A DNA stretch of 64,000 nucleotides from Haloglomus irregulare (GTDB lineage: Archaea > Halobacteriota > Halobacteria > Halobacteriales > Haloarculaceae), in the NCBI RefSeq assembly GCF_007421925.1, contig NZ_QMDX01000004.1:220689-284688 (forward strand), given 5' to 3'. The notes beneath the pieces were generated by a model, which saw only the letters and a list, made by a program, of their open reading frames with translations, was not told where the DNA came from and did no database searches. Position 1 is the first letter of the stretch. Each line of letters opens with the position of its first letter. Shown piece after piece: positions 1 to 8,832 of this stretch. The translations under genes were made by a program, and so were the position numbers.

Positions 1-116
1 ACCTCAACTTCGTTGCCGGTCCGAAGGCCTTCCCCGCCGACGTTGGGTCCCTCGGTGTAGTCGACAAGGTGGCACAGGTGGTCCTGCTGGTGGTCCTCCT
101 CGCACTGCTCCGGTGA
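1..116 (+). CDS. C-terminal end of an unidentified protein (partial)
   Basis: An open frame enters from the left edge and ends at TGA 114-116, giving about 37 residues. It contains the stretch FVAGPKAFPADVG and finishes in a hydrophobic helix (VAQVVLLVVLLALLR), so the protein probably ends in a membrane segment. It lies 42 bases upstream of a CDP-alcohol phosphatidyltransferase on the same strand and may share its transcript. Too little is visible to name the family. Confidence 0.6.
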   Translation, partial: LNFVAGPKAFPADVGSLGVVDKVAQVVLLVVLLALLR

Positions 117-158
117 CGATGGCACCGAGCCTCAGTCACGGTCAGGAGGAGGGCAACA

Positions 159-938
159 GTGGCCCATAGGTGGCAGTCGAAGTGGTCCACCCCACTCGTC
201 CAGAGCGGACTGGCAGTCATCGCCGCTGCCGCCTTTGCCGTAGTCATCTGGCCGCTGTTCCCGGAGCGCGATGTCACGGCGGCCTCGCTCCATCCGGCAC
301 TGATCGCCGGCGGGTGCTGGGCAAGCCAGCTCTGGTACGCGACACGGGTGTCGGCTGCGCGGGCCCCCCGTGCGACGGCGGCGGACCTCACCGGTCTCGC
401 GAACGTGGTGACACTCGTTCGCGGGGGGCTGTTCGCCGTAGTCGCCGGTTTCGCAGTCGTCCCTCGCAGCACTACGTTGGTCTGGGTACCCGCGCTCTGT
501 TACGGGACTGGGGCGTTGCTCGACCGGTTCGACGGTGTCCTCGCCCGAACTGTCGGCTCGGAGACGCGCGTCGGTACTCGGCTCGACATGGCCTTCGACA
601 CCTTCGGCTTCGTCGCCGCACCGTTGGTCGCGGTCCTGTGGGGCCGGCTTCCGGTATGGTATCTCTCACTATCGGCACTCCCGTACCTATACCGGGGCGC
701 ACTGTCCTACCGTCGCCTACGCGGCCGCACGGTCTACGACCGGCCCGATAACGACCTCGGCAAATACCTTGCCGGCCTACAGATGGGTTTCCTCACGGTT
801 GCACTCGCGCCCGCCGCCCCGATATCGCTGGTCCATGCCGCCGCACCGATCATGCTCGCCCCGTCCGTCGCGGTGTTCGCTCGAGACTTCCTTGTCGCCA
901 GCGGCCGCCTGCGATGGGGGACCGACAGGGGGAACTAA
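159..938 (+). CDS. CDP-alcohol phosphatidyltransferase family membrane protein
   Basis: This 259-residue membrane protein carries the full family motif D(x)2DG(x)2AR(x)8G(x)3D(x)3D at residues 122-147 (D122, D125, G126, A129, R130, G139, D143, D147). In this family the four Asp bind two metal ions and transfer the phospho-alcohol part of a CDP-linked lipid or alcohol to an acceptor. Several hydrophobic segments lie on both sides, as expected for an integral enzyme. The start is GTG 159, 8 bases after AGGAGGA (144-150), a good Shine-Dalgarno match. In haloarchaea such enzymes make archaetidyl-glycerol, -serine or -inositol lipids; the exact substrate cannot be told from sequence. The next membrane gene starts 22 bases downstream, so the two are probably co-transcribed. 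Confidence 0.88.
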   Translation: MAHRWQSKWSTPLVQSGLAVIAAAAFAVVIWPLFPERDVTAASLHPALIAGGCWASQLWYATRVSAARAPRATAADLTGLANVVTLVRGGLFAVVAGFAVVPRSTTLVWVPALCYGTGALLDRFDGVLARTVGSETRVGTRLDMAFDTFGFVAAPLVAVLWGRLPVWYLSLSALPYLYRGALSYRRLRGRTVYDRPDNDLGKYLAGLQMGFLTVALAPAAPISLVHAAAPIMLAPSVAVFARDFLVASGRLRWGTDRGN

Positions 939-959
939 GCTGCTCCACCAACGCCAGTC

Positions 960-1430
960 GTGCTCTTCCTGACCCACCTCGCCGCGGCCGCGCTGCTGGC
1001 CCGCCCTGCCCGGCTCTCACCGGTGGGGCTCGTGGCAGGTGCGGCACTCCCGGATCTCGTCGACAAACCCCTCGGGGCGGTCGGGGTCTTCGACATCTAC
1101 CACACCGTCGGGCACTCGCTGCTCCTTCTCGCGATCGTCGGCCCGCTGGCCCTGTTCGGCCGGCAGGGTGTCGCGATACTCGTCGGATGGCTCTCACACC
1201 TCCTGCTGGACGCGATCCATGTCGTCCTCAACGGCCGGCCGGAACACCTGACCTTTCTGGGGTGGCCGCTCCTCCAGCCGAACCCGCTCGACGTACCACC
1301 GGGGGAGTTCATTTTCTACTATCTCTGGTCGCCCTCCTTCTTTCTGGAACTCGGAATCTGGTGCGTCATCGGCTATCTGCTGGTAGCGAACCGGCACACA
1401 GTTCGGCGAATCCTCCACGAACGGACCTGA
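960..1430 (+). CDS. YdjM/DUF457-like metal-dependent hydrolase family membrane protein
   Basis: A 156-residue protein starting at GTG 960. It has an early His (FLTHLAAAALL), an Asp pair in AGAALPDLVDKP, a His cluster in DIYHTVGHS, and a second cluster in GWLSHLLLDAIH, within four or so membrane segments. This His/Asp spacing is typical of the YdjM/DUF457 (LexA-binding, inner-membrane-associated hydrolase-like) group. Members are predicted metal-dependent hydrolases of the inner membrane; none has a clear physiological substrate. Its position 22 bases after the CDP-alcohol transferase suggests a link to lipid or envelope metabolism, which is inference. Confidence 0.75.
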   Translation: MLFLTHLAAAALLARPARLSPVGLVAGAALPDLVDKPLGAVGVFDIYHTVGHSLLLLAIVGPLALFGRQGVAILVGWLSHLLLDAIHVVLNGRPEHLTFLGWPLLQPNPLDVPPGEFIFYYLWSPSFFLELGIWCVIGYLLVANRHTVRRILHERT

Positions 1431-1577
1431 GCGGACGGCTTCCGACTCCATAGCACCCCCGTCACGCTGTGGACCGACGGGAGTTCGACGTGTGTCACCG
1501 GCATCAGCTTCGGCGAGGAGATCGCGGACGGGACCCCGGAGGAGACCACCAACGACCCGGGGTCCGGAAAGCGCCCA
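1431..1577 (+). other. Possible short coding remnant downstream of the YdjM-like gene
   Basis: Immediately after TGA 1428-1430 the same frame stays open to TAG 1575-1577. The stretch TLWTDGSSTCVTGISFGEE has almost entirely G or C in third positions, like the real genes here. No good start codon precedes it, so it looks like the tail of a lost gene rather than a functional ORF. No family was recognised. The rest of the gap to 1680 shows nothing. Confidence 0.25.
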
Positions 1578-1680
1578 TAGGCTCCGGGGACCGGGACGAC
1601 CACCCCTGTTTCCCCGTTCTCGCGGAGATCTGCGAGTAATCGGAGCGACTGTCGACCGCGTCGCCGGATATCGTGGATAT

Positions 1681-2801
1681 TCAGCCCCGACGCCGGGACA
1701 GTGGTGCGAGCGTCACCAGGAGCGCGGCGACCGCACTCGCCGCGCCGAAGCCGGGGCCGTCGGCGACCGTTGGCGTCCTGACGCCCGCCCGCGCGACGGG
1801 ACCTGACTCGGTCGGACCTGACTCGGTCGGACCTGACTCGGTCGAACTCGACCCGGTCGAACGGGTCACCGCGGTGTCGGTCGTGGTCGGCGTGTCCACG
1901 CTCGTCCGTTCACTCCCTGCGGTCCGGGTCGCAGTGCTCCGGTCGGTGGTGGGGGTGTCGGCCGCCGTAGCGGAGGCCGTCGGCGTCGCAGCGGTCGTCG
2001 CCGCTGTGGAGGCGGTCGTCTCGGTCGGGGTTGCGGTCGCCGTCCCCGTCGGCGTCGCCGTCGAATCGCTTCCGGCCGAGCCACCACTACCACCGCCCGT
2101 GTCGCCGTCCGACACCCCGCCCGGCGGCGGGTCGAGCGTCTCCTCGGCCCCGGCGCGGGAGTCGCAGTCGCGGATGTGGACGTCGTTCGAGCGGTCCCGG
2201 ATGACCTAGCCCGTCCCCGTTCCACCCGCCACGTCCCCGGTGATGGTGCCGTTGATGCGGTACCAGCCCGGTTCGGACGGGCTGTCGTAGCAGTCCCGCT
2301 GGCTCGCGACGACTTGGCCGTAGACGGTGCCGTTCACCGGCTCGCCGGCCAGCGTCTCCTCCCTGTAGAACGTGATGTCGATGTAGTCCGCCCCGGACTC
2401 GTAGCTCTCGAACGCGGAGAGCAGCGAGACCTGTGTCATCGTCCCCGGGTCGTCGTTGCCGCGGTCGATGCCGAACGCGCCGGTGTTGCCCGGTTCGCAG
2501 TCCGCGAAGCCGACCCCCTCCGAAATGAGGCGGATGCGGCGGAGGGTGCCGTTCTCGGTCAGCCCTACCGCGCAGTGCTCCGCGTAGCCGTCCTCGTGCC
2601 GGGCTGGTGGGTCCGGAGCCGGAACGTGTAGTTGATGCGGAACATCTAGTCGTCCGCTGCCGACCGGACCTCCTCGCCGTTGGCGGGGTCCCCGTCGGTC
2701 GCGCTGGGGAGGTCCTCGGCGGTGGCCACGCCGACGCCCGCGACGGCTCCCGGGGTGAGCATCGCCACCGTCAGCAGCACGGGCCCGTTCCCTGCGTCCA
2801 T
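1681..2801 (-). pseudogene. Broken PGF-CTERM cell-surface glycoprotein gene
   Basis: Pieces of one exported protein lie in two frames. ATG 2801 opens a Sec-type signal peptide (LLTVAMLTPGAVAGVGVA) and runs to an amber TAG (2648-2646); the same frame continues with MFRINYTFRLRT. Near 2580-2615 the reading moves to another frame that encodes the mature domain (LTENGTLRRIRLISEG, then WYRINGTITGD) up to a second TAG (2208-2206). That frame then continues with VIRDRSNDVHIRDCD, a long Thr/Ser/Pro-rich spacer and a PGF-CTERM tail (PGFGAASAVAALL followed by SRRR). In haloarchaea PGF-CTERM tails are processed by archaeosortase ArtA and lipid-anchored. Two nonsense codons plus a frameshift mean no full product is expected. 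Sequence error is an alternative. Confidence 0.75.
1801..1860 (-). repeat. 15-bp tandem repeat in the surface-protein linker
   Basis: Three near-exact copies of a 15-base unit (ACCTGACTCGGTCGG on the plus strand) and one degenerate copy lie end to end. On the minus strand each unit encodes TESGP. The repeat sits in the Thr/Ser/Pro-rich stalk before the PGF-CTERM tail, where such repeats commonly expand and contract; the region is normally O-glycosylated in intact proteins. Confidence 0.85.
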
Positions 2802-2951
2802 CGTTCGGACGGGTGACTGACCGTCGTGAAAGGGTTGCCGTTGTCATCTGCGGCCGTTTTCTCGATCGCGACTCCTCGCGGTGTCGGTCGGGAGCGCCGC
2901 TGGTTGGTGGACGCGGTTGCCGACCACCGCTACCGATGGGTGGGCGCTGTG

Positions 2952-3638
2952 CTACTCCCCGTCGTCGATCTCGACGTCGTCGAGGGAGTCGCTGACCGCC
3001 TCCAAGTCGTCCTCGACCTCCGCCTGTAGCTCCTCGAAGCGGTCCTGGACCTCCTGGAGCCGGTCGAGGCGCTGTTCGAACTGGTCCTGGAGCCGGTCGA
3101 GCTGGTCCTCGAACCGGGCCCGGAGCTCCTCGCCCTGATCCTCGTACTCCGTCTCCAACTGCTCCAGACGGTCGACGACGTCCTCGAAGGTCTCGACGGT
3201 GGCCGCCTCGAGTTCCTCGTTGGCGTCGATGAGGAAGTCCAGCTGTTCGTCGAGCGCCTCGAGGAACTCCTCGCTCAGCGGGCGGATCTCGGAGGCGTCG
3301 GGGTCGTAGCGCTCGGACAGCGACTCGAACAGCTCGCCCTGCTGGTCGACGATGTCGTCGAACCCGCCGTCGACGGCATCGCGGACGTCCTGGACGGCGT
3401 CCCCGGAGCCGTCGACGTTCTCCTCGACGGCGTCGAGCAGGCTGTCGATGGACTCACGGCTGAACTCCAGGGTCTGCTTCTGGGCCTCCTCCTGGGTCTC
3501 CAGCCCACCCAGCACGAGGTCGTTGAAGTTCTGCCGCGTCTCCGCGGTCTGCTCGATGGCCCGCTGGCCGAGCTTCAGCGTGTTGCGCTGTAGTTCGAAG
3601 GCTGTACCGACGGCCGTGCTCTCGTCTTCGTCGCTCAT
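2952..3638 (-). CDS. Phasin-like coiled-coil protein
   Basis: A 228-residue, very acidic protein that is almost wholly alpha-helical. The N-terminus (TAFELQRNTLKLGQRAIEQ) and the following heptads resemble haloarchaeal polyhydroxyalkanoate granule protein PhaP, with 'FELQR', Gln-rich heptads and a 'LLDAVEENV' block. A long coiled coil follows (residues about 120-215: repeated LEQLE, RFEDQLDRLQ, RLDRLQEVQ). I chose ATG 3638 (MSDEDES) because the longer open frame upstream has no haloarchaeal-like composition. No phaC, phaE or phaJ lies in the window, so granule function is inferred. It could instead be another coiled-coil scaffold. A GGTATAC sequence about 55 bases upstream could belong to its promoter. 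Confidence 0.6.
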   Translation of the reverse strand: MSDEDESTAVGTAFELQRNTLKLGQRAIEQTAETRQNFNDLVLGGLETQEEAQKQTLEFSRESIDSLLDAVEENVDGSGDAVQDVRDAVDGGFDDIVDQQGELFESLSERYDPDASEIRPLSEEFLEALDEQLDFLIDANEELEAATVETFEDVVDRLEQLETEYEDQGEELRARFEDQLDRLQDQFEQRLDRLQEVQDRFEELQAEVEDDLEAVSDSLDDVEIDDGE

Positions 3639-4030
3639 GATGATGGGCTCCGTCGCGACGGCAGGCCGTGGGTCGGCCGTCGCGGCGTATACCCCTGGAT
3701 GCGACGGGTGGGGAGTTAACCTTTGCGAAGAATACCATCCAGTACCACAGGATGTCACCGAGAACCCTGAAAAGGTGACGGGCCGTCCGCCCGCCGCCGG
3801 GTGGCCCGGTCGCGCCGTCGACGATTCGAGCCGGGAAGCCGGGGCAGGCGCCGTGAACGGCCACTCCCATCGCTGGGTCCCCTGAATACGCGGTAACCAT
3901 GGTATTAAGTTAGTCCAGTGGGAACCCGGCGCCAACCCGGTGGGGGATTCGATCCCCGAGCCCGGCGACCGCCGGGCGGCTCCGGCGCGCCGGCCGTCGG
4001 GCTGCCCGACCACGGTACTGACCGAGAGAT
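3639..4030. other. Intergenic region between divergent genes
   Basis: A 392-base gap separates the phasin-like gene (minus) from the DUF445 gene (plus). AT-rich patches at about 3715-3750 (GTTAACC, AAGAATACC) and GGTATAC on the minus strand near 3690 are the only promoter-like elements seen. No RNA gene or repeat was recognised. Confidence 0.5.
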
Positions 4031-5314
4031 ATGCTCCCACAACCTCCTTTCGACCCGAGTCTCCTGCTCATCCCACTCATCTCCGGGGCCATCGGCTACG
4101 TCACCAACTGGTTCGGCATCAAGATGCTGTTCTACCCCATCGACCACCTCGGCTTCCGGGTCCCCGGCCTGAAGGAACTCGTCGTGAAGCTCCCGAACCG
4201 TATCCAGCAGATCCCCGGCCTCCTCCGCGGTCGGGTCGGCTGGCAGGGTATCATCCCAGCCCGCGCGGACAAGATGGCGAGCATCTCCGTCGACACGGGC
4301 ATCTCGAAGCTCGCCAGCCAGCGCGAGTTCTACGAGACGTTCGACCCGGACCGCATCGCCCAGCATGTCCTCGCGAGCGCGGGCGACGAGGTCCACGAAC
4401 TCGTCGACGAGGTCATCCGCGAGGAGCACCCGGACCTGTGGGTGAACATGCCGCGGCCGGTGTACGACCTCGTCCACCGGCGGGTCGACGCGCGGCTCCC
4501 GGACATCATCGACACGGTCACCGACGAGATCGGCGAGAACATCGACGAGCTACTCGACGTGAAGACGATGGTCATCCGGAACATGAGGGAGAACCCGGAG
4601 CTCATCAACCGGCTGTTCTTCGAGGCCGGCGACAAGGAGCTGCGGTTCGTCATCAACTCCGGCTTCCTCATCGGCGGGTTCCTCGGCTTCTTCACCATCC
4701 CGCTCTACCTCGCCATCGACGCCTGGTGGGTGCTGCCGGTGGTCGGTGCGACGGTCGGCTACGTCACCAACTGGATCGCGCTGAAGGCCATCTTCAACCC
4801 CATCGAGAAGCGGACGCTCGGCCCGCTCGAACTACAGGGGCTGTTCATCCAGCGACAGCCGGAGGTCGCCCGGGCCTACGGGCGCGAGGTGGCACAGAAT
4901 ACCATCACGCTGGAGAACGTGGCGGAGGACATGCTCCACGGCCGCAAGTCCGACCGGACACGGCGGATGCTCCGCGACGTGCTCAGCCCGGAGGTGGACC
5001 GGGCGATGGGGGTCGTGGGACCGGCCGTCCGCGTCGCGACCGGGACCGACGAGTACGACTCGATGCGCGCCCGGATGGCGGCGGAGGCCGCCGAGCTCTC
5101 CATCGAACCGATGCAGGACCCCGAGTTCAACAGGGCCCGCTCGGAGGCTATCGAGGACCTCATCGCGCGGCGGCTGGCGGCGATGCCGCCCGACCAGTAC
5201 GTGGAGACGCTCCGGACCGCCTTCGAGGAGGACGAGTGGATGCTCATCGGCCTGGGTGCGGTGCTCGGGTTCGTCGCGGGCTGGATCCAGCTGCTGGTGG
5301 TGACCGCCGTATGA
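4031..5314 (+). CDS. DUF445 family membrane protein
   Basis: A 427-residue protein with two copies of the DUF445 signature: GAIGYVTNWFGIKMLFYP near residues 18-35 and ATVGYVTNWIALKAIFNP near 240-257, each followed by a GLF/LK..IQ..P segment. A last hydrophobic helix (GLGAVLGFVAGWIQLLVV) anchors the C-terminus. The central part is soluble, acidic and helical. The family is widespread in bacteria and archaea without an established function. ATG 4031 precedes a strong match to the family N-terminus. Its stop overlaps the start of the next gene by ATGA (5311-5314), so the two are translationally coupled and probably act together. Confidence 0.85.
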   Translation: MLPQPPFDPSLLLIPLISGAIGYVTNWFGIKMLFYPIDHLGFRVPGLKELVVKLPNRIQQIPGLLRGRVGWQGIIPARADKMASISVDTGISKLASQREFYETFDPDRIAQHVLASAGDEVHELVDEVIREEHPDLWVNMPRPVYDLVHRRVDARLPDIIDTVTDEIGENIDELLDVKTMVIRNMRENPELINRLFFEAGDKELRFVINSGFLIGGFLGFFTIPLYLAIDAWWVLPVVGATVGYVTNWIALKAIFNPIEKRTLGPLELQGLFIQRQPEVARAYGREVAQNTITLENVAEDMLHGRKSDRTRRMLRDVLSPEVDRAMGVVGPAVRVATGTDEYDSMRARMAAEAAELSIEPMQDPEFNRARSEAIEDLIARRLAAMPPDQYVETLRTAFEEDEWMLIGLGAVLGFVAGWIQLLVVTAV

Positions 5315-6498
5315 CCGCCCGCGACCCCGAGGATACCGACGCCGGTCCCGACGAGGGGCCGACGGCTGGTCCCGTGGAGGCGGAGACCGGAGCCGATACC
5401 GACGGGCCGGCTGACCCCGGTGACGGGATGACGTCGCCGAGCGAGGGCGACGCGGACGTCGACGAAGACGGGACGGAGCCGTCCCCGCAGGGCTCCGACG
5501 GTGACGGCCACAGGGACCCGCTGGACGTGACCGAGGCCGACCTCGACACCTCCGAGGTCGACGACGAGGACATAGACCGGCTCGTCGAGCTGCTCGACGA
5601 GGCCCGGGACGACCCCGATGCAGTCGGGGGGCGCGACTTCGAGGACATGCTGACGGTGTTCGACGACGCCGGCATCGACACGAACGACCTCGGGGCCGAG
5701 GACCTGGAGGAGCGGTTCGACGAGTCGCTGAAGGTGGCCCGGATCCTGGTGACCGCCGCCGCCAACACCGGCGAGTACGCCGGCCTCGCGAGCATCCGGG
5801 CGGGCAGCCGGATGGCCGAGGCCGCGTTCACCTCCGAATCCCCCCGCGACCTGCTGGAGGAGACCACGGACATCGCCCGGGACGAGCTGGACCGCCTCGG
5901 CCTGCCGTTCGGCAGCCCCGGCCGGGACGGTGACGCCCCGACACGTCGTGAGCGAGGGGCGGACCGGGAGGAGAACGGGCCGATCACCATCGCGGATCTA
6001 GAGCGCCACGGGGCCCGGCTGCTGGAGCTGTCGGCGGACGTCGACCACGAGGAACCGTTCCACCCGGCCTACGTCCGCGTCGTCGAACAGCTGTCGGCCG
6101 ACGAGGCCCGCATCCTCCGCCTGCTCGCTACCGAGGGGCCACAGCCCGCGCTGGACGTGCGGGACCGGGGGTTCCTCCCGCTCGGTCGGGGAACGCTGGC
6201 CGCCGGCGACCTGACCATGCTCGACACGGACGCCGGGCTCAGGTACGGCGAGCGCGCGGACGTCTACCTCGACAATCTGGAGCGGCTCGGGCTGGTCCGC
6301 GTGAGCAACGACAGCCTCCGGGCGCTGGAGGAGTACCGCGTCCTCCAGGCACAGCCCGACGTGGAGCAGGTCATGGAGCGCACGCGGCGGCCGAAGACGG
6401 AGCGCCGGAGCGTCCGGCTCACGTCGATGGGCATCGATTTCTGCCGGACGGTGTTTCCGTTCGAACTCGCCGAGGAACACTACGGCGACGGGGCGTGA
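5311..6498 (+). CDS. Abi-alpha (DUF4393)-like protein coupled to DUF445
   Basis: A 395-residue protein. Residues 1-85 are an acidic low-complexity tail; residues 85-210 are helical with an AANTGEYAGLASIRAGSRM stretch; residues about 230-390 match the Abi-alpha (DUF4393) pattern, with HPAYVRVVEQLSADEARIL followed by LLATEGPQPALDVRD, and a winged-helix-like end (LERLGLVRVS, TSMGIDFCRTVFP). Abi-alpha is named from phage-abortive-infection contexts in bacteria, but most members are uncharacterised. ATG 5311 overlaps the DUF445 stop. A membrane DUF445 partner plus an Abi-alpha protein could form a membrane-linked two-gene module; a defence role is only a suggestion. Confidence 0.72.
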   Translation: MTARDPEDTDAGPDEGPTAGPVEAETGADTDGPADPGDGMTSPSEGDADVDEDGTEPSPQGSDGDGHRDPLDVTEADLDTSEVDDEDIDRLVELLDEARDDPDAVGGRDFEDMLTVFDDAGIDTNDLGAEDLEERFDESLKVARILVTAAANTGEYAGLASIRAGSRMAEAAFTSESPRDLLEETTDIARDELDRLGLPFGSPGRDGDAPTRRERGADREENGPITIADLERHGARLLELSADVDHEEPFHPAYVRVVEQLSADEARILRLLATEGPQPALDVRDRGFLPLGRGTLAAGDLTMLDTDAGLRYGERADVYLDNLERLGLVRVSNDSLRALEEYRVLQAQPDVEQVMERTRRPKTERRSVRLTSMGIDFCRTVFPFELAEEHYGDGA

Positions 6499-6556
6499 CG
6501 CCGCGGCTTCCGTCCACGGGAAGGTTTACGTTGTAAGGCCCGGACAGAACGGTCGT

Positions 6557-7351
6557 ATGACCGAGCCCGTACTGTACGACGTCGAGGACGGCGTCGCGAC
6601 GGTGACGCTGAATCGTCCGGACAACCGCAACGCCCTCACGGCGGAGATGTCGAACGCCATCATCGACGCTGTCGACCGCGCGGAGGCCGATGACGAGGTC
6701 CGCTGCCTGGTCATCACCGGGCGCGAGGGGACCTTCTGCGCCGGCGGGGACGTCAACTCCATGATGGAGATGATGTCCGGGGCCGCCGAACTACACGAGG
6801 CCGTCGAGCGCATCCAGCACAACACCCATCGCGCGGTCATGCGGGTCGCGCAGTTCCACCTGCCGACGGTCGCGAAGGTCGACGGCGTGGCGTACGGTGC
6901 CGGTGCCAACCTCGCCATCGCGGCCGACGTGCCGGTGGCGAGCACGGACGCCTCCATCAGCTTCGGCTTCCGGCAGGTCGGCCTCGCGGTCGACTCGGGG
7001 ACCTCCTACCTGCTGCCCCGTATCGTCGGCGAGAACAAGGCAAAGGAGCTGGTGTTCACCGGCGAGATGCTCTCGGCCGAGGAGGCCGGCGACGAGGGCA
7101 TCTTCAACCACGTCTACGACGCTGACGCGTTCGACGAGCAGGCCGACGACCTCGTCGAGACCATCGCGACCGGGCCGACGATCGCACTGCGCACCTCGAA
7201 GCAGGCCATCAGTCAGGGCCTCAACATGTCGCTGAAGGAGGCGCTGGACAACGAGGCCGCGCTCCAGGCACAGGTGTTCGCCACCGCCGACCACGAGGAG
7301 GGCGCGACCGCGTTCATGGAGGGGCGCGCGCCCGACTTCCAGGGCGAGTAG
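6557..7351 (+). CDS. Enoyl-CoA hydratase/isomerase family protein
   Basis: A 264-residue crotonase-fold protein. The first oxyanion-hole loop is REGTFCAGGDVNSMMEM (residues about 56-72) and the second lies in KVDGVAYGAGANLAIAAD, with the family ending LQAQVFATADHEEGATAFMEGR. It would hydrate trans-2-enoyl-CoA or catalyse a related CoA reaction. The following acyl-CoA dehydrogenase gene fits fatty-acid or branched-chain acyl-CoA breakdown. A TATA-like TTTACG (6525-6530) lies about 29 bases before ATG 6557, consistent with a leaderless transcript. The exact CoA substrate is not visible. Confidence 0.9.
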   Translation: MTEPVLYDVEDGVATVTLNRPDNRNALTAEMSNAIIDAVDRAEADDEVRCLVITGREGTFCAGGDVNSMMEMMSGAAELHEAVERIQHNTHRAVMRVAQFHLPTVAKVDGVAYGAGANLAIAADVPVASTDASISFGFRQVGLAVDSGTSYLLPRIVGENKAKELVFTGEMLSAEEAGDEGIFNHVYDADAFDEQADDLVETIATGPTIALRTSKQAISQGLNMSLKEALDNEAALQAQVFATADHEEGATAFMEGRAPDFQGE

Positions 7352-7415
7352 GGCCGCGAGGCGGCGCCACCGTGCTATCATCACTCGTTAACAACGGGTG
7401 AAGGGCAGGGAACTC

Positions 7416-7423
7416 TTTTTAAC
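7416..7423 (+). promoter_or_regulatory. TATA box of the acyl-CoA dehydrogenase gene
   Basis: TTTTTAAC is centred about 26 bases before ATG 7446, the usual spacing for a haloarchaeal leaderless transcript. It supports the choice of ATG 7446 over the longer open frame starting at 7398. Confidence 0.65.
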
Positions 7424-7445
7424 ACCGGAAACCGAAGGATGCGCT

Positions 7446-8585
7446 ATGTCGTTCACCACGACCGGCGAACACGAGGCGATCCGGAAGGCGGTTCGGGAGT
7501 TCGGCGAGGAGGAGCTGAAGCCCGTCGCCCGCGAGCACGACGAGACAGGGGAGTACCCCGAGGACCTGCGCCGCAAGGCCGCGGAGCTGGACTTCGTCGC
7601 GCCGCACGTCCCCGAGGAGTACGGCGGCGCGGGGATGGATATGATCGCGCGAATCGTCGTCACCGAGGAGCTGTGGCGTGCCGACCCGGGTCTGGGGAGC
7701 GCCATCGGTTCGGCCGGCTTCGGCTCCTCGATGCTCCTGAAGTACGGCGACGAGTGGATGAAGGAGGAGTGGCTCACCCGCATCACCGCCGGGGAGTCCG
7801 CCTCCTGTTCCTGCATCTCCGAGCCCGCGCACGGCTCGAACGTCGCCGGGATGGAGACGACCGCCGAGAAGGACGGGGACGAGTGGGTCATCGACGGCAA
7901 CAAGATGTGGATCACGAACGGCACCGTCGCCGACGTCGCCGTCGTGATGGCCAAGACCTCGCCCAGCGAGGGCCACAAGGGAATCACCGCGTTCCTCGTC
8001 CCCACCGACCGCGACGGCTGGCAGCCGACCAAGATCGACAACAAGCTCGGCATCCGCGCGTCGGACCTCGCGGAGATCGTCATCGACGACGTGCGGGTCC
8101 CCGAGCGGAACGTCATCGGCGAGGTTGACGCGGGCTTCTACCAGCTGATGGACTTCTTCGCCTCCGGTCGGACCGGCGTCGCCGCGCAGGCGGTGGGCGC
8201 CGCACAGGGCGCGTTCGACGCCGCGCTGGAGTACGCCGGCGAGCGCGAGCAGTTCGACCAGAAGATCGGCGAGTTCCAGGCCATCCGCCACAAACTCGCG
8301 GAGATGGCGACCGACATCGAGGCCGCGCGCTCGCTCACCTACCGTGCGGGCGCCAACGTCGAGGAGGGCAACCCCGACCGGGCCGCCAAGTTCGCGGCGA
8401 TGGCGAAGCTGTTCGCCTCCGAGCACGCCGTCGAGGTCGCCGACGAGGCGCTGCAGGTGTTCGGCGGTGCGGGCTACGTCACCGACCACCCCGCCGAGCG
8501 CTACTACCGCGACGCCCGCATCACGAAGATCTACGAGGGCACCAGCGAGATCCAGAAGAACATCATCGCGGACCGGCTGCTGTAA
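7446..8585 (+). CDS. Acyl-CoA dehydrogenase
   Basis: A 379-residue flavoprotein of normal length for the family. Diagnostic pieces are CSCISEPAHGSNVAGMET (substrate/FAD binding, about residues 118-135), WVIDGNKMWITNG (first signature), and the C-terminal signature AEMATDIEAARSLTY, followed by LQVFGGAGYVTDHPAERYYRD and ITKIYEGTSEIQ, which includes the catalytic-base region (YEGT). It oxidises acyl-CoA to 2-enoyl-CoA and passes electrons to an electron-transfer flavoprotein. It lies 95 bases after the enoyl-CoA hydratase with its own TATA box. Chain-length or branched-chain preference cannot be told. Confidence 0.95.
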   Translation: MSFTTTGEHEAIRKAVREFGEEELKPVAREHDETGEYPEDLRRKAAELDFVAPHVPEEYGGAGMDMIARIVVTEELWRADPGLGSAIGSAGFGSSMLLKYGDEWMKEEWLTRITAGESASCSCISEPAHGSNVAGMETTAEKDGDEWVIDGNKMWITNGTVADVAVVMAKTSPSEGHKGITAFLVPTDRDGWQPTKIDNKLGIRASDLAEIVIDDVRVPERNVIGEVDAGFYQLMDFFASGRTGVAAQAVGAAQGAFDAALEYAGEREQFDQKIGEFQAIRHKLAEMATDIEAARSLTYRAGANVEEGNPDRAAKFAAMAKLFASEHAVEVADEALQVFGGAGYVTDHPAERYYRDARITKIYEGTSEIQKNIIADRLL

Positions 8586-8832
8586 CCCGCCCGGAACCCG
8601 ACCCCGCTCGCCGTTCGTTCGACCACCACCCTCTCTCAGCTACCGCCGGCGAGCGACGGCCGTCGTCGACCCGCCCGACGGTCGGCTCCGGACTCGACCT
8701 CGAAACGCCAGATGCGTGTGGCTCGGACTCACCCTTAGTCACCCCGCCCGTCGCGGGACGGTGTATAATTATCACCAAAGAAAGCGTGGGATATGAATAC
8801 GGTAGGGTGAAGACTAAGGTCACTCGGCGTGC

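Noticed and set aside
3940..6498. An 852-residue open frame covering the DUF445 gene and running into the Abi-alpha gene
   Set aside because: Its first part is Arg/Pro-rich shadow sequence of the DUF445 gene in another frame; only the part from ATG 5311 is real.
8726..8824. Inverted repeat GACTCACCCTTAGTCAC / GTGAAGACTAAGGTCAC flanking the phoU promoter region
   Set aside because: The arms are imperfect and 65 bases apart around an AT-rich stretch; not strong enough to list as an operator.
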